From assembly GCA_024752435.1 (NCBI GenBank), contig CP103032.1, positions 1,054,001-1,118,000 on the forward strand: a stretch of DNA of 64,000 nucleotides, read 5' to 3'. The notes below the pieces were generated by a model that saw only the letters and a list, made by a program, of their open reading frames with translations, ran no database searches and had not been told where the DNA came from. The DNA comes from Allantophomopsis cytisporea (Eukaryota > Ascomycota > Leotiomycetes > Phacidiales > Phacidiaceae). Every line of letters starts with the position of its first letter. The stretch's first letter is position 1. A program made the translations under genes and the position numbers. This document shows, one piece after another, positions 1-12,171 of the stretch.

Positions 1-354
1 TCAAGCCGCTCAGAACCACCCCTCGGTTCAGGTGCGCTACGCTAAAAATACGTCGCAATGGTAACAAGCGAATGTAAGACCCCTGATTTGAGGAGGGCCC
101 CTGGTCAACAAGTCACAAGTCACAGGTCAAGTTATGGTGACTATTAAGAGCAATGTCTAAGCGTAGTTTTTAAGACATGGAATGAGTGATCAATCTTGTT
201 TGGCACTGTTTGTCTCGGTCTACATTCAGCTTATGATTGAGTACGTTGGGGTTGTCTTCGACTCTGTTGAGTTGATTATATTATAACTTGGGAGGCCTGG
301 TGTCCTCGATCATTACCAAACAAACAGTTCGACAAACTATAGCAAAGGCATCAC
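1..354. other. Intergenic, downstream of the phosphatase gene
   Basis: No coding segment, repeat or RNA gene is recognisable here. Part of it is presumably the 3' untranslated region and terminator of the minus-strand phosphatase gene whose stop codon lies at 355-357. Confidence 0.5.
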
Positions 355-1701
355 TTAGAAATCTAAAAAGGCTTTGATAACGTAAACTCCACCGACAATA
401 CCCGCAACTGTAGCAAGTAACAGACTGATGCCCTCCCATGTTGACGTAAAATACAAGGTAAATCCCACGATCAATTCCAACGTTCTTGCTCTATCTCTTT
501 GAGCTTTCCAATCAGGGTTGATGTCGAATGGTGGCTTAACTCGTGGATCTGATGCGTCGTCTTCAGCATCTGGGGCCCGTATTGGTAGAAGTGGGATTGT
601 AAAACTCATAGCTACAGCCCTGTGGTCAGAAGTGCCAAACAACGGTAGTGCTGAGTATTTGTGAGGAAGGATCTTGGCATCTGGATTCTCTTGCTTCATC
701 CAACTTGGCATATCAAGATATAGAATACGATCACACCAGCTTGGCCAGCGATGTGGTGCCCAGTGCCAGCGGTCAAGATGCTCATCTGCCTTCAATGGCT
801 CTTGCTTGTCTTCGTCGTATTTGTATGTTGGTGGGAAAGTCACTTCGGTTTCCACAAGACCATGGCACGTCCGACCAGCCGCGCGCTCCTCATTCAGCTG
901 GTCATGTTGGAAGAGGTTAGAATAGTGCTTTCTGGACCCAACTTCTTCATGCGGCTGTGGGAAAATGTCTCTGGAATCGTCGGGACTTGGTTTGATGACT
1001 GATGTTCGATAATTCAAATCTCCCGCGAAGAAAAGGTGGGATGTCGGCTTGAATATAGATGCGTCCGCGGGTGAGATTGATAATAGAGGCCTTTCGTCTG
1101 CGCGCGCAGTGACAGCAGTTCCTCGTCCGCGATCCTTGGCCGATGAGGAAAATACCAGCCCACGTACGATAGCCTTCCAATCGTTGTTTCTTCGTAGTAC
1201 TTCATCCTCCATGGCCGCCAAATGCGCAGAGACAAAGGTCAACTCCGTTGAAGAGTCGTTGGCACCGTTGAGGTCTCTATATGATAACCTTACACCCACA
1301 GCTCCCTTGTTTCCCATCTCCCAATCTCCAACGCCCACACCAGCTATCTCAACATCGTCCACTGCATCTATATCCTTCGCGAAGACCATAATGCCTGTTA
1401 GACCCAGATTTCGAGCTGCGACAGCTGTATAAAGGCTATGGTTGCCGCCGTCATAATTCTTCGTTGCAAGGCGTACGGCATCGTGGAACTTGGAGAAGTA
1501 CGGTACAAGGAATGAGCCGCCAATGAATGAGTGGGCAAGAGGTGCAATCTCCTGGAGATTTATGACAAGAATGTCGGGCAGGTGCGGGGTATCGAGGCCA
1601 TGGAAGAGTTGCGATGCGACAGCTTCTGTATTGATGGCAGCCTTTCCACAGTTATAGGATAGCACATAAAGGCTTAAAGAAGCCACCGAAAGAGCAGACA
1701 T
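355..1701 (-). CDS. Inositol polyphosphate 5-phosphatase with hydrophobic C-terminal tail
   Basis: A 448-residue single-exon protein of the inositol-polyphosphate 5-phosphatase branch of the endonuclease/exonuclease/phosphatase fold. These enzymes remove the 5-phosphate from PI(4,5)P2 or soluble inositol phosphates. Visible signatures are NLQEIAPL near residue 48, the metal-binding GDLNYR at 227-232, PSWCDRIL at 320-327 and TSDHRAV near 357-363. The C-terminus holds a hydrophobic stretch near 409-421 and a stronger one near 425-443, ending five residues before the stop, so it looks tail-anchored. Yeast Inp54, an ER tail-anchored PI(4,5)P2 5-phosphatase, has the same layout, so an Inp54-like role is inferred. 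There is no Sac1 domain, unlike synaptojanin-type Inp51-53. The ATG at 1701 is the first in frame; the open frame extends only three non-ATG codons further. Length and catalytic residues look intact. Confidence 0.9.
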   Translation of the reverse strand: MSALSVASLSLYVLSYNCGKAAINTEAVASQLFHGLDTPHLPDILVINLQEIAPLAHSFIGGSFLVPYFSKFHDAVRLATKNYDGGNHSLYTAVAARNLGLTGIMVFAKDIDAVDDVEIAGVGVGDWEMGNKGAVGVRLSYRDLNGANDSSTELTFVSAHLAAMEDEVLRRNNDWKAIVRGLVFSSSAKDRGRGTAVTARADERPLLSISPADASIFKPTSHLFFAGDLNYRTSVIKPSPDDSRDIFPQPHEEVGSRKHYSNLFQHDQLNEERAAGRTCHGLVETEVTFPPTYKYDEDKQEPLKADEHLDRWHWAPHRWPSWCDRILYLDMPSWMKQENPDAKILPHKYSALPLFGTSDHRAVAMSFTIPLLPIRAPDAEDDASDPRVKPPFDINPDWKAQRDRARTLELIVGFTLYFTSTWEGISLLLATVAGIVGGVYVIKAFLDF

Positions 1702-3099
1702 AATTATCAATTAATGTTGCATCGTTGTAAATGGAAAGCAAGCTCAGTTGGTGAAGTTCCTTTTCCACTTGGACATGTTTGCTTCTCACCAAGGACCTAG
1801 AACCATAGGGCCATGGGGCGGTGACACGACGTCACTATGGTTACTGCTAACAGAAGGGGCTCCCGCATTTCGCGTAAGGATTTGGAGACATCGATTTGCT
1901 CGCCTGACCCTTCCTTGTTGTGATCATCCGCAGAAGATTTGGTTGTACTTGTATGAAAACATCAAACAACTCGAGTATTGAAGTTGTAGAGGAAGAAACA
2001 AATATTGACAGTTTTCGGTCTGGTTTGTTTAACGCACCCTAAAGATCATACCTGACTTCAATTGATCACCTTTTTTCTCAAGAGTTCACAACGGATAGAG
2101 TAATTATTTTGGCGGTCGTCAAACTCTAAGAAGATGATGAAAAATCAAGTCAGCGATTATGATACAGAATCACAAGAGATGAGAAAATCACAAAATTGTA
2201 GATGGATCTGACAGGGGCAGGAGAACTTCCAAATCTGATTCGATTTTGTTACCTAGGATAAATGACCAAGTTAGATCTGTGAATAACTCGACCTTGGATG
2301 TAGAGTGAGAATAATCGAGGGCGTTCGACTTGCCGTCTCGCTTTATCATTTATACCAGCTTGAAAAATTACGATGTCATCTGCTTGGGACTTTCCAGCGA
2401 ATAGTGAATCGGCAATAAATAATCATGAAACTACAAAGCATGTCCCTCATGTCTAATATTCACTGGTCATTATTAGTCTTCGTCATGGGGAGTAGCGGTG
2501 TGTGGATATGTGCACTACTTTAATCATGAAGTTGATAAGTCATAGAGCATATTCTGCTTATCTTTGATAGTTTGGACATCACTGCCAAAGGCTATATATA
2601 GTCATACAGCACTATCACGATAGCTGCTCGAAATATGTCGCCGGTGTTATTATAGTCATTACCAAAGTCCACAGACGATGTGTATAAAGTACTATTAGAA
2701 AGGACGCTATCAGTGAGGTTGAGATGAAGGAGATTACAAAGTAGACAACAGCACATAAGCTTCTCTATAGAAGAACTTATATTCTCTTCCCCTTAGTATT
2801 TTCGTACGCTAAGTGAGTTACGTTTGTGCATGTTTTCTATGTCCTTTGACTTGCCTAGCGTATGAAAATGATTGAGGAAAAGAAAGTAAGCATGTCGACT
2901 GAGTATTCAACCTCTCATCTTGGCCAGAACAAAACATCTTGATGTCAACTATAAGTTGATAAGTCTTGAAAAGAAACATAACATGTCCTTTCAACGCAAG
3001 CCCATTGTAGATACTCTCCTACTATATCTGATTCCAGACAAGTATTCATCAAGAGAACAGAGGATCAGCCAGCCATGATGCCCATAAAGAATTTCTAGA

Positions 3100-3735
3100 A
3101 TCCATAATGGCCCAAGTATTGTGTGCTGCTATAGAGATTAAAGTTAACAGCTGTGATAACAAGCGACGTCTTAATAGGACATATCAAAACATTTCCCGTC
3201 TCAAACACCTGTCTGCCGGATCTCTCTTATCTACATCCATTCAAGCCCGGAGCCGAATAACTCATGAACCAGGAAGATCTTTATCGATGAAGTTCTTGTC
3301 TCGCTCAAACCTTCTTTTTGTTCCAAGCCGGAAACATCTCCTCCATTTCTCATCGCGAAACTGCACAATTACCCCGCTCGTACTCTTGATCTTCGCTCTA
3401 GGCAACTTCGTTGCCGAATTCCCGACCTCACAAGACGTATGATCGTCAGGGAAGAGAAGCTGTGATGCATTGTAAGTTTTTTTTCTTCTTCTTCAGATAG
3501 TCGGGTCTTGAGAGCTTAACTGAGGAGCTAGTAAAGTATGAGACTGTGGACCTGTTGGTTTGTACTTGATCATGGAGAGAGCTTGTCTACCTGTTTTGAG
3601 CGACGAGATAGTGTACACTATGTACGTGGACCTGCTTTTCAATTGCGACAGGATTCTGACTCTAATATACTGACAGATCCAATTATTGACTCGATTGCTG
3701 ACAGAATAATCTGTGTATCTGAGTACGAATAATGA
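3100..3735 (+). pseudogene. Possible decayed spliced gene, family unknown
   Basis: One frame from about 3187 to 3452 reads as protein-like sequence except for an in-frame TGA after the residues PEPNNS. It continues as KIFIDEVLVSL, then FLIAKLHNYPARTLDLRSR, then ends at another TGA after REEKL. Further on, a GTACGT donor near 3622 and a CTGACAG acceptor near 3676 enclose an intron-sized segment of about 55 nt with CTGAC and CTAAT branch-like words. The flanking frames are open but do not join into one protein. The pattern (intron signals kept, isolated TGA codons, frame changes) fits an old gene damaged by C-to-T change. A chance mosaic cannot be excluded. No family was recognised. Confidence 0.25.
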
Positions 3736-3929
3736 ATATGTATGTGAGTTGCTGACACGAAGTCCACTTTATCACTTGAGACTGTAGGAGACGGGCCAAG
3801 TTGCATGGTAATAGGCGTTAACGGACATAAAAGGAAGGCTAAGCCATATCTGAATGCACCAGTCGCTTCGCCCAGGCACCTCGAAAGGCGATTGGGGATG
3901 TGGCTTGCTTATTTATTGATGGTAAGCGC

Positions 3930-3967
3930 ACCATGGACACTCCATGGACACTCCATGGACAGTCCAT
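3930..3967. repeat. 11-bp direct repeat, about three copies
   Basis: Three head-to-tail copies of TCCATGGACAC with small end variations. Each copy contains the palindrome CCATGG. No function is apparent. Confidence 0.8.
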
Positions 3968-4741
3968 GAGCGAACTCATTTGGGGGCGTCGTATCGATGT
4001 CGATGGCGGGAAGAACACGCCATGTGCCATCCCGTATTGAGCGCCCTTTAATTGACCCGATGACTCCGACGGAGGTAAACATGTCACTTGTTAAGTCGCA
4101 TGCTAAGTATGTCACATCAGATACCAGTGTTAGCGGGCCTGTCTGGTGTCAGATTGAGGATTTATGAATGAGACTGTACAATTATATGGGGTCCTCCGTA
4201 CTCTGTGCTGAGCTCCATATGGCACGAACGCATGAGTGTAAAGTAGTAAGGTAGAAAGGCGGTCACTTCGGTCAGGAACATTGTGTTTGAAAGGGCCATA
4301 TGTTTCAAGCTCGGCCTGTTCAACATAACAAGGTACACATCTGTGCTTGGTTCATCTTTGCGGCTCTAAGACCTACCCAGGCGTACATACGGAGTCAAGC
4401 GATTGTCCAGATCAGAAATTTTACCAGAGCTTGAAATTTGAGTATCACTACATACCTAGGTATTTCTTGATGTCAAAATGGCTGGCTAATGGAAGGAGGC
4501 TCATCATTTACCGTCAATGTGAGTTCGGACTGCAATCGACACGAGGCTACGAGGCTGTCACAGCCGCCTCTCGCCGTCAACAATCGAGGTTGTGCTTACC
4601 TACCTTGGGTAGGTAGGTCTAGGTAGGTACGTACTTTAGCGTTCAGTGGCGCATGCCATTCCCATTCCACAAATCTTAAAAGCTTCGCAATGACACGTAA
4701 CTACGCGCCCGGAGGAACCCACTCGCCGCAAGAATTTTATG

Positions 4742-4776
4742 CAGAAATTTTCAGAAATTTCAGAAATTTCAGAAAT
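4742..4776. repeat. Short CAGAAATTT tandem repeat
   Basis: About four 9-10 bp units of CAGAAATTT in a row, the last diverging to CAGAAATCC. Intergenic low-complexity sequence. Confidence 0.75.
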
Positions 4777-6281
4777 CCCTTGTCCCGGTCAGATCGAGAT
4801 GTCTTTTGAGGAGTTACTGACCGGGGCATGAACGCCCCTAACCTTCGCCATGCCGGCAAACCTGCGCTTCGCTCCCGAGACACTACTCTGTACTGCACTT
4901 GTTAATGGACCTCGGCTTCTTTGAGGAATTACTGTACCCTTCAGGAGAGAACGAAATACTCGGAGAAAAGAAAAGATGTGGAAATGCGAGAAGATGTATT
5001 ATCATGAGGTGTTCTTGAGAGATTGATGTCGACTGCGCCACTCTAGATCCTCATGATATGGCGAATATTGGTGTCATGTTGATCTTGAAAGAAAACTCTT
5101 TGCCAGCAAGAGGTTTGCTGTTCGAATTTGATGCTACGTACATATGTGCTGTCTGTGAATGTTCCTGGGCGGGATTGACCGAGTAGCTACCGAGCCGAAA
5201 GTGCTCGACCGAAGGAGACGCGACTCGTATAATCAGGCTACGGTGTTTGTGCATTTGTGGGTATAATCCGTGCTCCTGTTTTGAATGCTTACTGCGTATG
5301 GAGTTGAGCTCACGCATTGTGTTCATTTCGTATAGAGTACGTGGATCAATGATACGTATTCCTTGACTTGAGTTGCGTATGAACACCGACAAGTTCAGTC
5401 AGGGCTGTATCTACAAAAGTATCCAGCGTTCAATTGATTACAGAGCAGTGTTGGTTTCCTACCTACATATGTGCCGATGGGTGCAAAATCCGCCGACTTG
5501 TTGCATGTCTATTGCGTGGTGCGTCGAGTAGGTAGAACATGGAGTTTAAGCTTCACTATTCCATATGTGCGGAGTCTGGAAAGAAACTCCAGCCTTCATG
5601 CTCCATATCTATGTCTATGTATTCATTCTCTTCCTTGCACCTGCACAAAGAGATGGGGTAAACAATGGAGAAGCCACCCGGATAGTAGGTGGGTGATCTC
5701 ATATGTACTCCACCGCGCTGGATCCTTCCATCGAATCCGTCCTGCACATCGCATCGAAACCTGGGAATATGTGTGTATGATGCAAGCCTCCTTATCCTGA
5801 TCCTGTGCGTTGGATTTAGTTTTGGGTGATTGGATCACGTAGTTACTTGGGTGATCCGAGAGACTCGAGTTTGGAGATTGGAGATCTGAGGAAGTCAATC
5901 AGAATGTCGTGCCAATAGGCGTCGTTGTTGTGATTGTTTCTGCCGGTGTCGAGCAGAGTCAAGGAAGGTCTGTGGTGTCTATGGCTGTCCTTGGGCGATT
6001 GTCTATGGTCGTCCGTCTGTGTTGACGTTTGTGTGAGTGCTCCTCCTACACAACACACTCAAGCAGTCCGGCCAAGTACATTCTTATTGACTCCGGATCA
6101 GACGGCACATAGCGGCCTTAATGGCCTTAGCGCTCTTTAAGTCTGCCTGATATCTGCCTGACCTTACTTAGGTACCTTGCCTTACAGTAAGTAGTAGTAC
6201 ATGACTCTGCATTACCTTACTGTGCACAGTCAGAGGAGAGACTTCCAACGCTCGTCTTCCTCGCCGCACTCAATGGAAGTG

Positions 6282-6302
6282 AAAAGCCAAAAGCCAAAAG
6301 CC
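6282..6302. repeat. 7-bp AAAAGCC tandem repeat
   Basis: Three exact head-to-tail copies of AAAAGCC in intergenic DNA. Confidence 0.8.
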
Positions 6303-7181
6303 AAAAAGTCATAAGGTCATGGTCGATTGTTAAGCAACCCACACCTAAGCCACTCTAGCCCTTGCCGCCATCCTATTAAGGTTAATGGCCCGGTGATATA
6401 GTCTCCGGATAAATCAGACCTAACTCTTTTTGGCATTTTGTACCACCGTTATGCTGTGTTGCAACGTTTTATCCCTGCATAACTCTTCACTGCGGATCAT
6501 ATTCACTGCATAACCTACCGATATATGCAATATGCAGCAGTTATGCAACATGCAACCATCGGCATGGTCTTTGTGATCCTCATCCAACGTCTGGAGTTCT
6601 CCCGCCCGCAATCTTGCTCTTCTGCCTCCTCTCCGTTGGTGGCTGCGCCAACCATTTCCTCCCGACAGCCGAACTCCTACACAGTTAGTTACATGGACAT
6701 GGAATTCGTGGAAAGGACTAGGGAAAGCACAGTCTCGACGGAGTCAGGTCAAGGCATACCTAGGTAATTGCACACGACCCCAACGACACACACATTTTAT
6801 AATAGGTACTCCATATTCCCTAGTCCCATCAGTCTATGAATCACACTCCGTAAGGTCCTCCGCTAGTGTGTATCCATACTTGCTCACGTCCGTCCTATCT
6901 ATGTATCATCCTAAGTTATTCAGCCTTTTCCATGACATGCCTGTTGAAAAAAGCAACCATTTAGGGGTCCTTGCACCTCGGTCAAATCCCCTCCATCAGG
7001 TCCTGTTTTCATATGTTTACCTTCTCTGTGATACATATAGTCCATGCCTCTCCCCCTCCCTAGCCTTTTGCTTTGATCTCCGTCCATACACAACTTTTAT
7101 TCCAGCTCTTAACGTCACCTTCGTCGAACGTCCTCGTTGACGTCACTACACAATTGTAGTCTACTGAAAACAATTGTCAAC

Positions 7182-9012
7182 ATGACGACTTCTTCAACTG
7201 CACGTTCTTCAATCACAATGGCAGAACAGCAGCAACCTGCGGCCGTCGAATCAAGAGATGTTGAGGCACAGGACCCCGTAAAGCCAAAGAAGACCAGGCA
7301 TTGGCAGTTGGTCCTCAGTCAAACACACGTCACGCCAGAGGTCCTCCATCACAAATATCACGGCTCCGGCACTGAAGAGGACCCGTACGTCGTCGAATAT
7401 ATTCCTCACGACCCACGAAATCCTATGAACTTTCCACAATGGAAGAAATGGGCTCTTACAATCACCGTAGCTATTTCCACTCTAGCTGTCGCCTTCGTAT
7501 CGTCCGCATACAGTGGAGGAGCCAGACAGATTCTCGAGGAATTCCAAGTGAAGGAGGAGATTGTTATCTTGGGAATTTCTCTTTTCGTTCTCGGTTTTGC
7601 TATTGGACCGCTCTTATGGGGACCGCTTTCTGAATTGTACGGTCGACAGATTCTTTTCGTTTCAACCTACGCCGGACTTACTGCTTTTAACGCTGGAGCT
7701 GCTGGATCTAACAGCATGGCTACGCTCATTGTTCTTCGATTTTTCGCTGGTGCCATTGGATCTTCGCCTCTAACAAATGCCGGCGGTGTCATCGCTGATA
7801 TGTTCCCTGCGTCAGAAAGAGGACTTGCTATGTCCGTCTTTGCTGCTGCTCCTTTCCTCGGTCCAACCATTGGTCCGATCGTTGGAGGCTTCGTAGGTGA
7901 GACTATCGGATGGAGATGGATTGAAGGTGTTATGGCCATCTTTACCGGTGTCCTTTGGATCGTTGGCGCCCTTGCTATTCCGGAGACTTACACCCCAGTT
8001 ATCCTTCGCCGTCGTGCGGCCAAGATGTCGGCTATGACCGGCAAGGTCTACAAGTCCCAGATTGATGTCCGTAACGGTCCCAAGACTATTGGTCAGGAGT
8101 TCAAGATTGCCCTCACTCGTCCATGGCAGCTTCTTTTCCTAGAGCCAATTGTTCTTCTCTTGTCCACTTACATGGCTATCATCTACGGTACCCTCTACAT
8201 GATGTTCTCCGGATTTCCAATTGTCTACCAAACCGAGCGTCATTGGTCTGAAGGTATCGGCGGTCTTGCTTTCATCGGTGTTGCTGTTGGTATGATGATC
8301 GCTGTTATTGGAACCATCCCAGACAACAAGCGCTATCTCCGAGCCGCTGCTGCCAATGGAGGTAACGCCCCTCCTGAGGCTCGTCTTCCTCCATGCATGG
8401 TCGGCGCCGTTGCTCTTCCAATTGGACTTTTCTGGTTCGCATGGACAAACTACCCAAGCATCCACTGGTCTGTTTCCATCATCGGTACCGCGCCATTCGG
8501 TTTCGGCATGGTTCTGGTATTCTTGAGCATCATGAACTACCTCATCGACTCTTACGTCATCTACGCTGCCTCCGTTCTCGCAGCAAATAGTGTGCTCCGA
8601 TCCCTCTTCGGAGCCGTCTTCCCTCTATTTACAACTCGTAAGTTCTCCATTCCCCTTCATTTCCTCCTTCCCTTGAAGATAAGCAACTAACATCTCCCAA
8701 GAAATGTACAACAACCTCGGCATCCACTGGGCGTCTTCCATCCCAGCCTTCCTCGCCCTCGCCTGCCTTCCTTTCCCTTTCCTTTTCTACAAGTACGGAG
8801 AGGGCATCCGCCTCAAGTGCAAGTACGCGGCCGAGGCCGCTGCCTTCCTCGAGGCCATCCGCAAGGGTCAGGAGCAAGCGGACCGCGAAGCCGCTGCGGA
8901 TGATGCTAGTGAGCAGGCTGAGAAGGAGGCAAGAATTGCCGGACAGACTGCTGTCCATACGCCTACCGAGACACCTGCTGAGGGATCATTGAATGAGAAG
9001 ACAACTGCTTAG
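7182..9012 (+). CDS. MFS multidrug transporter (DHA1 type, 12 TM)
   Basis: A 588-residue major facilitator superfamily transporter, expected in the plasma membrane as a drug:H+ antiporter or small-molecule exporter. Exons are 7182-8637 and 8702-9012. The 64-nt intron starts GTAAGT, ends CCCAAG, and is in phase. The product has a hydrophilic N-terminus of about 95 residues, then NPMNFPQWKKW leading into TM1, the motif-A-like loop GPLSELYGRQ between TM2 and TM3, and a second six-helix bundle. A short cytosolic tail follows FPFLFYKYGEGIRLKCKY, which is typical of fungal DHA1 proteins. An ATG at 7218 would shorten the N-terminus by 12 residues and is a possible alternative start. The upstream frame runs a little further but has no ATG. 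The substrate cannot be told from sequence. No clustered biosynthetic gene is next to it. Confidence 0.93.
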
Positions 9013-10288
9013 GTTGTGATGGAAAAGGGTTGTATATGATGTTTGCATAATGCATAATAGGTGCTTTGTATTGGGTTTTGGAATGCATATAGCGTGGCGC
9101 TTTGTGGGCTGCATTTTTGGGGCGAAGAACGCATGGCACGTAGTGCTAAGGTTGGGTATAGATGGGCATTTACGAACGTATAACGAATACATGTTGTACG
9201 TTTTTTCTTAATAATTAAAAGAAGTTCGGAAATTAAACACATATTGAATCAGTTTTGATTCTTCCTATTTCGGTCAGCTGTGAAAGTGACATATTGGGCC
9301 TTGCTGTTACTGCAAACAATCAGGCTATTCACCCGGTTATTAAACAATTCTCAATGAAGGAATTTTGTAGATAAAGTTGCTTTATCAACCTTTGGGAAAC
9401 CCCACGTTATAAGTAGACAACAGTCTGAAATACTTGTTTTTCAAGTCTATCGTTATGGTTCACTACTCATCATAAAAACTGTCTTAATTGTTTTGCATAC
9501 TACGTTGTACGATGACGTTATATTCAAACTGCATGTTTGTTGCTACGTATAAGCAAATAGACTGAGTTTGGCCTGATTGACATCTGTATCATCTAAAATG
9601 TAAATAGACAGCAGGCGTCCTATACATCTCTTAGAGGTTAAGCAGTCACCTTCGTTTGAAGGATTTTGTCATACTTTATTACTGTTAGCATAAAGACAAA
9701 GTAGCATTTCACCAAAACCTGTCAGGTATGGTACATATATTTATATCCCGGATTGCTTGCGGCTCAAGGTCTTGTTATGGGAGTTCTATTGACGCCGACC
9801 GGATGTAGCATGTATCGGGTTCATCTTTGTGACATGTCGTTCAATCGCTTCCGACGTCAATAGGTTTGGTTTGGTGCTCTTGAAGATGCATTAGGAATCT
9901 GCACGACTACATTCCTGCCTGAGGCGATCAGCTGAGTCTCCAGTGGAGATGCCGAAGTCAAAAGCGGCCATCGAAATGCCACAAGCTCAGCCTCGTGCTA
10001 TTTTAGCGTTACGCTTGTAAGCCCACCTTACGACAGCTGGAATCATAAAGATTCTCACTTTCGTAGGCTGATAAGTACATCGTTGATAGTCACAACAAAG
10101 TCAACACAATCACCTCGACCGAACTTACCAGCACAAACCACAAATCAGATCAAACATTCTTTGACTGTAAAGGGTTTGCACTCACTCAATCACGATATTA
10201 GCAACAGCCTAACTGGTCGAAAGTGATTCCCCCCTCAACGCAGACTTTTTCAGCCACCCAGTCTATCGAAAGAAAGCGTTTCACCAAC
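9013..10288. other. Intergenic between transporter and splicing-factor gene
   Basis: About 1.3 kb, AT-rich. It must hold the transporter 3' UTR and the promoter and leader of the next gene. No coding segment or notable repeat was seen. Confidence 0.5.
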
Positions 10289-12171
10289 ATGTCAGGTCTT
10301 GATGTAGAAGCCTTGCTTGACTCGGCAGCAAACACTGCGCCAGCAGAGACCAACGCATCCCCCAAACCACAAGATGGTGATGATCGATTCAAGTCGGACA
10401 GAAATGATCGTCGCGACAGAGACAGATACCGTGATGGCAGTAGAGACCGTGATCGCGACCGCAAGCGCCGTGACCGTAGCCGCGATCGAGGACGAAGAGA
10501 CGCCGATGGAGATGAGGAGATGAGAACACCAGGAAAGAGCGAGAACGGAAGTGTCACCGGCAGTACGAAAGGCAGAAGACGAAGCCGCAGTCGCGATGAT
10601 GAACGTCGTGGTCCCAGACGTCGTAGAGAGACCCCAGACGATGATCGAAGAGATGGTGATTACTACAGAGGTGGTGGTCGTCCTCGTTCCCGCTCCAGGT
10701 CTCGTACCAGATACTATCGCCCTCGAGGTGGTGATCGTCGCGACAGAGACGACCGTGAAGGTAGTGGCAGACCCAGAGATCGTGATAACCGTCGTACCAG
10801 AGATGACGATCGCCGCAGAAGCCGAAGCCCAAAGGGTGACGCAGAACCTACACCACAGCTTACCGAAGATGAGCGCGATCGTAGAACCGTCTTTGTACAG
10901 CAGCTGGCCGCCCGTCTCCGCACCAAGGAGTTGATCGCCTTCTTCGAAAAGGTCGGTCCCGTCAAGGAAGCTCAGATCGTCAAAGACCGAGTCAGCGGCA
11001 GATCTAAAGGTGTTGGCTATGTAGAGTTCAAACAAGAAGAATCAGTCCCTGCTGCAATCCAACTTACCGGACAAAAGCTTCTAGGAATTCCAATCATTGC
11101 TCAACTTACCGAAGCTGAGAAGAACCGCCAAGTTCGCAATCCAGAAGGTTCCGGTAACAACCCAAACCAGGTTCCATTTCATAGGCTGTATGTTGGTAAT
11201 ATCCACTTCAGCATCACTGAGAGTGATTTACAGAACGTGTTTGAGCCCTTTGGCGAGTTAGAGTTCGTACAGTTGCAGAAGGAAGAGCAGGGTCGTAGCA
11301 GAGGTTATGGCTTTGTCCAGTAAGTTTATCTGCAAATGTGTTTGAATTGGTGCTAACAACTCCCAGGTTCCGTGACCCTGCTCAGGCACGTGAAGCCCTT
11401 GAGAAGATGAACGGTTTTGATCTTGCTGGACGTCCAATTCGTGTTGGTCTTGGCAACGATAAGTTTACCCCAGAGTCTACTGCCAATCTCCTTCAGAGAT
11501 TCCAAGGTCAGAGCCACCAACAACAATTCCAGGGTTCCGCTTTCTCAGGAGCTGGTGGCCGTGGTCCACAGTCCAGCAGTGGTGGAGGTGCCTTCGACCG
11601 TGCTGGTGGCCGTGAGAATGAGAAGGGTGCTGGTGGTGCCAGTGCACTTGACGATACTGATGTCGCGGGTGTGAACTTCAACAATTATAGCAGAGATGCG
11701 TTGATGCGAAAACTTGCTAGAACCGAAGAGCCTACCCCAGCCGCCAATGGTCGTGATGACCGTCAGGCTATCAAGCCAAAGACCGAGACGAAGCCTTTGC
11801 CCATCAACGTCAACATGGCAAGTCGATGTGTTGTTCTCAAGAATATGTTCAACCCAGCCGAGTAAGCAACTAGTCCCAGTACCCTACAGTACTTTCACTG
11901 ACAAGCGTACAGAGAAGAAGGTGACAGCTGGGAAAAGGAGCTCGAAGATGATGTCCGAGCTGAAGCTGAGGAGAAGTACGGACATGTCGTTCACATCGCT
12001 TTAGATCCAAACTCGCAAGGTGACATTTATCTCAAGTTCGACCGCGTCCAAGGTGGTGAGAACGCCATTAAGGGTCTCAACGGCAGATATTTTGGTGGTC
12101 GAATGATTAGCGCCACTCCTGTTGTGGATGCCGTCTACAGCAGTTTGTTCTCTCGCACGAAGGCCATATAA
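10289..12171 (+). CDS. RNA-binding splicing factor, RBM39/Rsd1 (CC1-like) family
   Basis: A 594-residue protein from exons 10289-11319, 11367-11861 and 11913-12171. Introns are 47 and 51 nt, with branch motifs GCTAAC and CACTGAC, and all junctions keep frame. The N-terminal 190 or so residues are dense in Arg-Asp, Arg-Arg and Arg-Ser dipeptides (RS-like domain). RRM1 has RNP2 VFVQQL and RNP1 KGVGYVEF. RRM2 has RNP2 LYVGNI and RNP1 RGYGFVQF. The C-terminal domain is a U2AF-homology motif with GRYFGGR carrying the R-x-F signature that binds UHM-ligand tryptophans. In this family the protein works in the nucleus with U2AF and SF3b at 3' splice-site recognition. The chosen start, MSGLDVEALLD, is the first in-frame ATG; the frame upstream has no ATG. 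Confidence 0.95.

Larger units (their letters stand above)
1702..7181. other. Long gene-poor intergenic region
   Basis: About 5.5 kb without a convincing intact gene. The first half is AT-rich. The stretch 3100-3735 looks like a decayed gene and is listed separately, as are short tandem repeats. Near 4590-4635 and 6160-6200 there are clusters of ACCTACCT/AGGTAGGT and CTTACTTAG-like words, common low-complexity intergenic sequence in fungi. The last few hundred bases must contain the promoter and leader of the transporter gene that starts at 7182. Confidence 0.5.

Noticed and set aside
10292..11035. 247-codon antisense frame opposite the splicing-factor gene
   Set aside because: It mirrors the Arg/Asp-rich repeat region of the RBM39-like gene; the sense strand has clear RRMs and introns.
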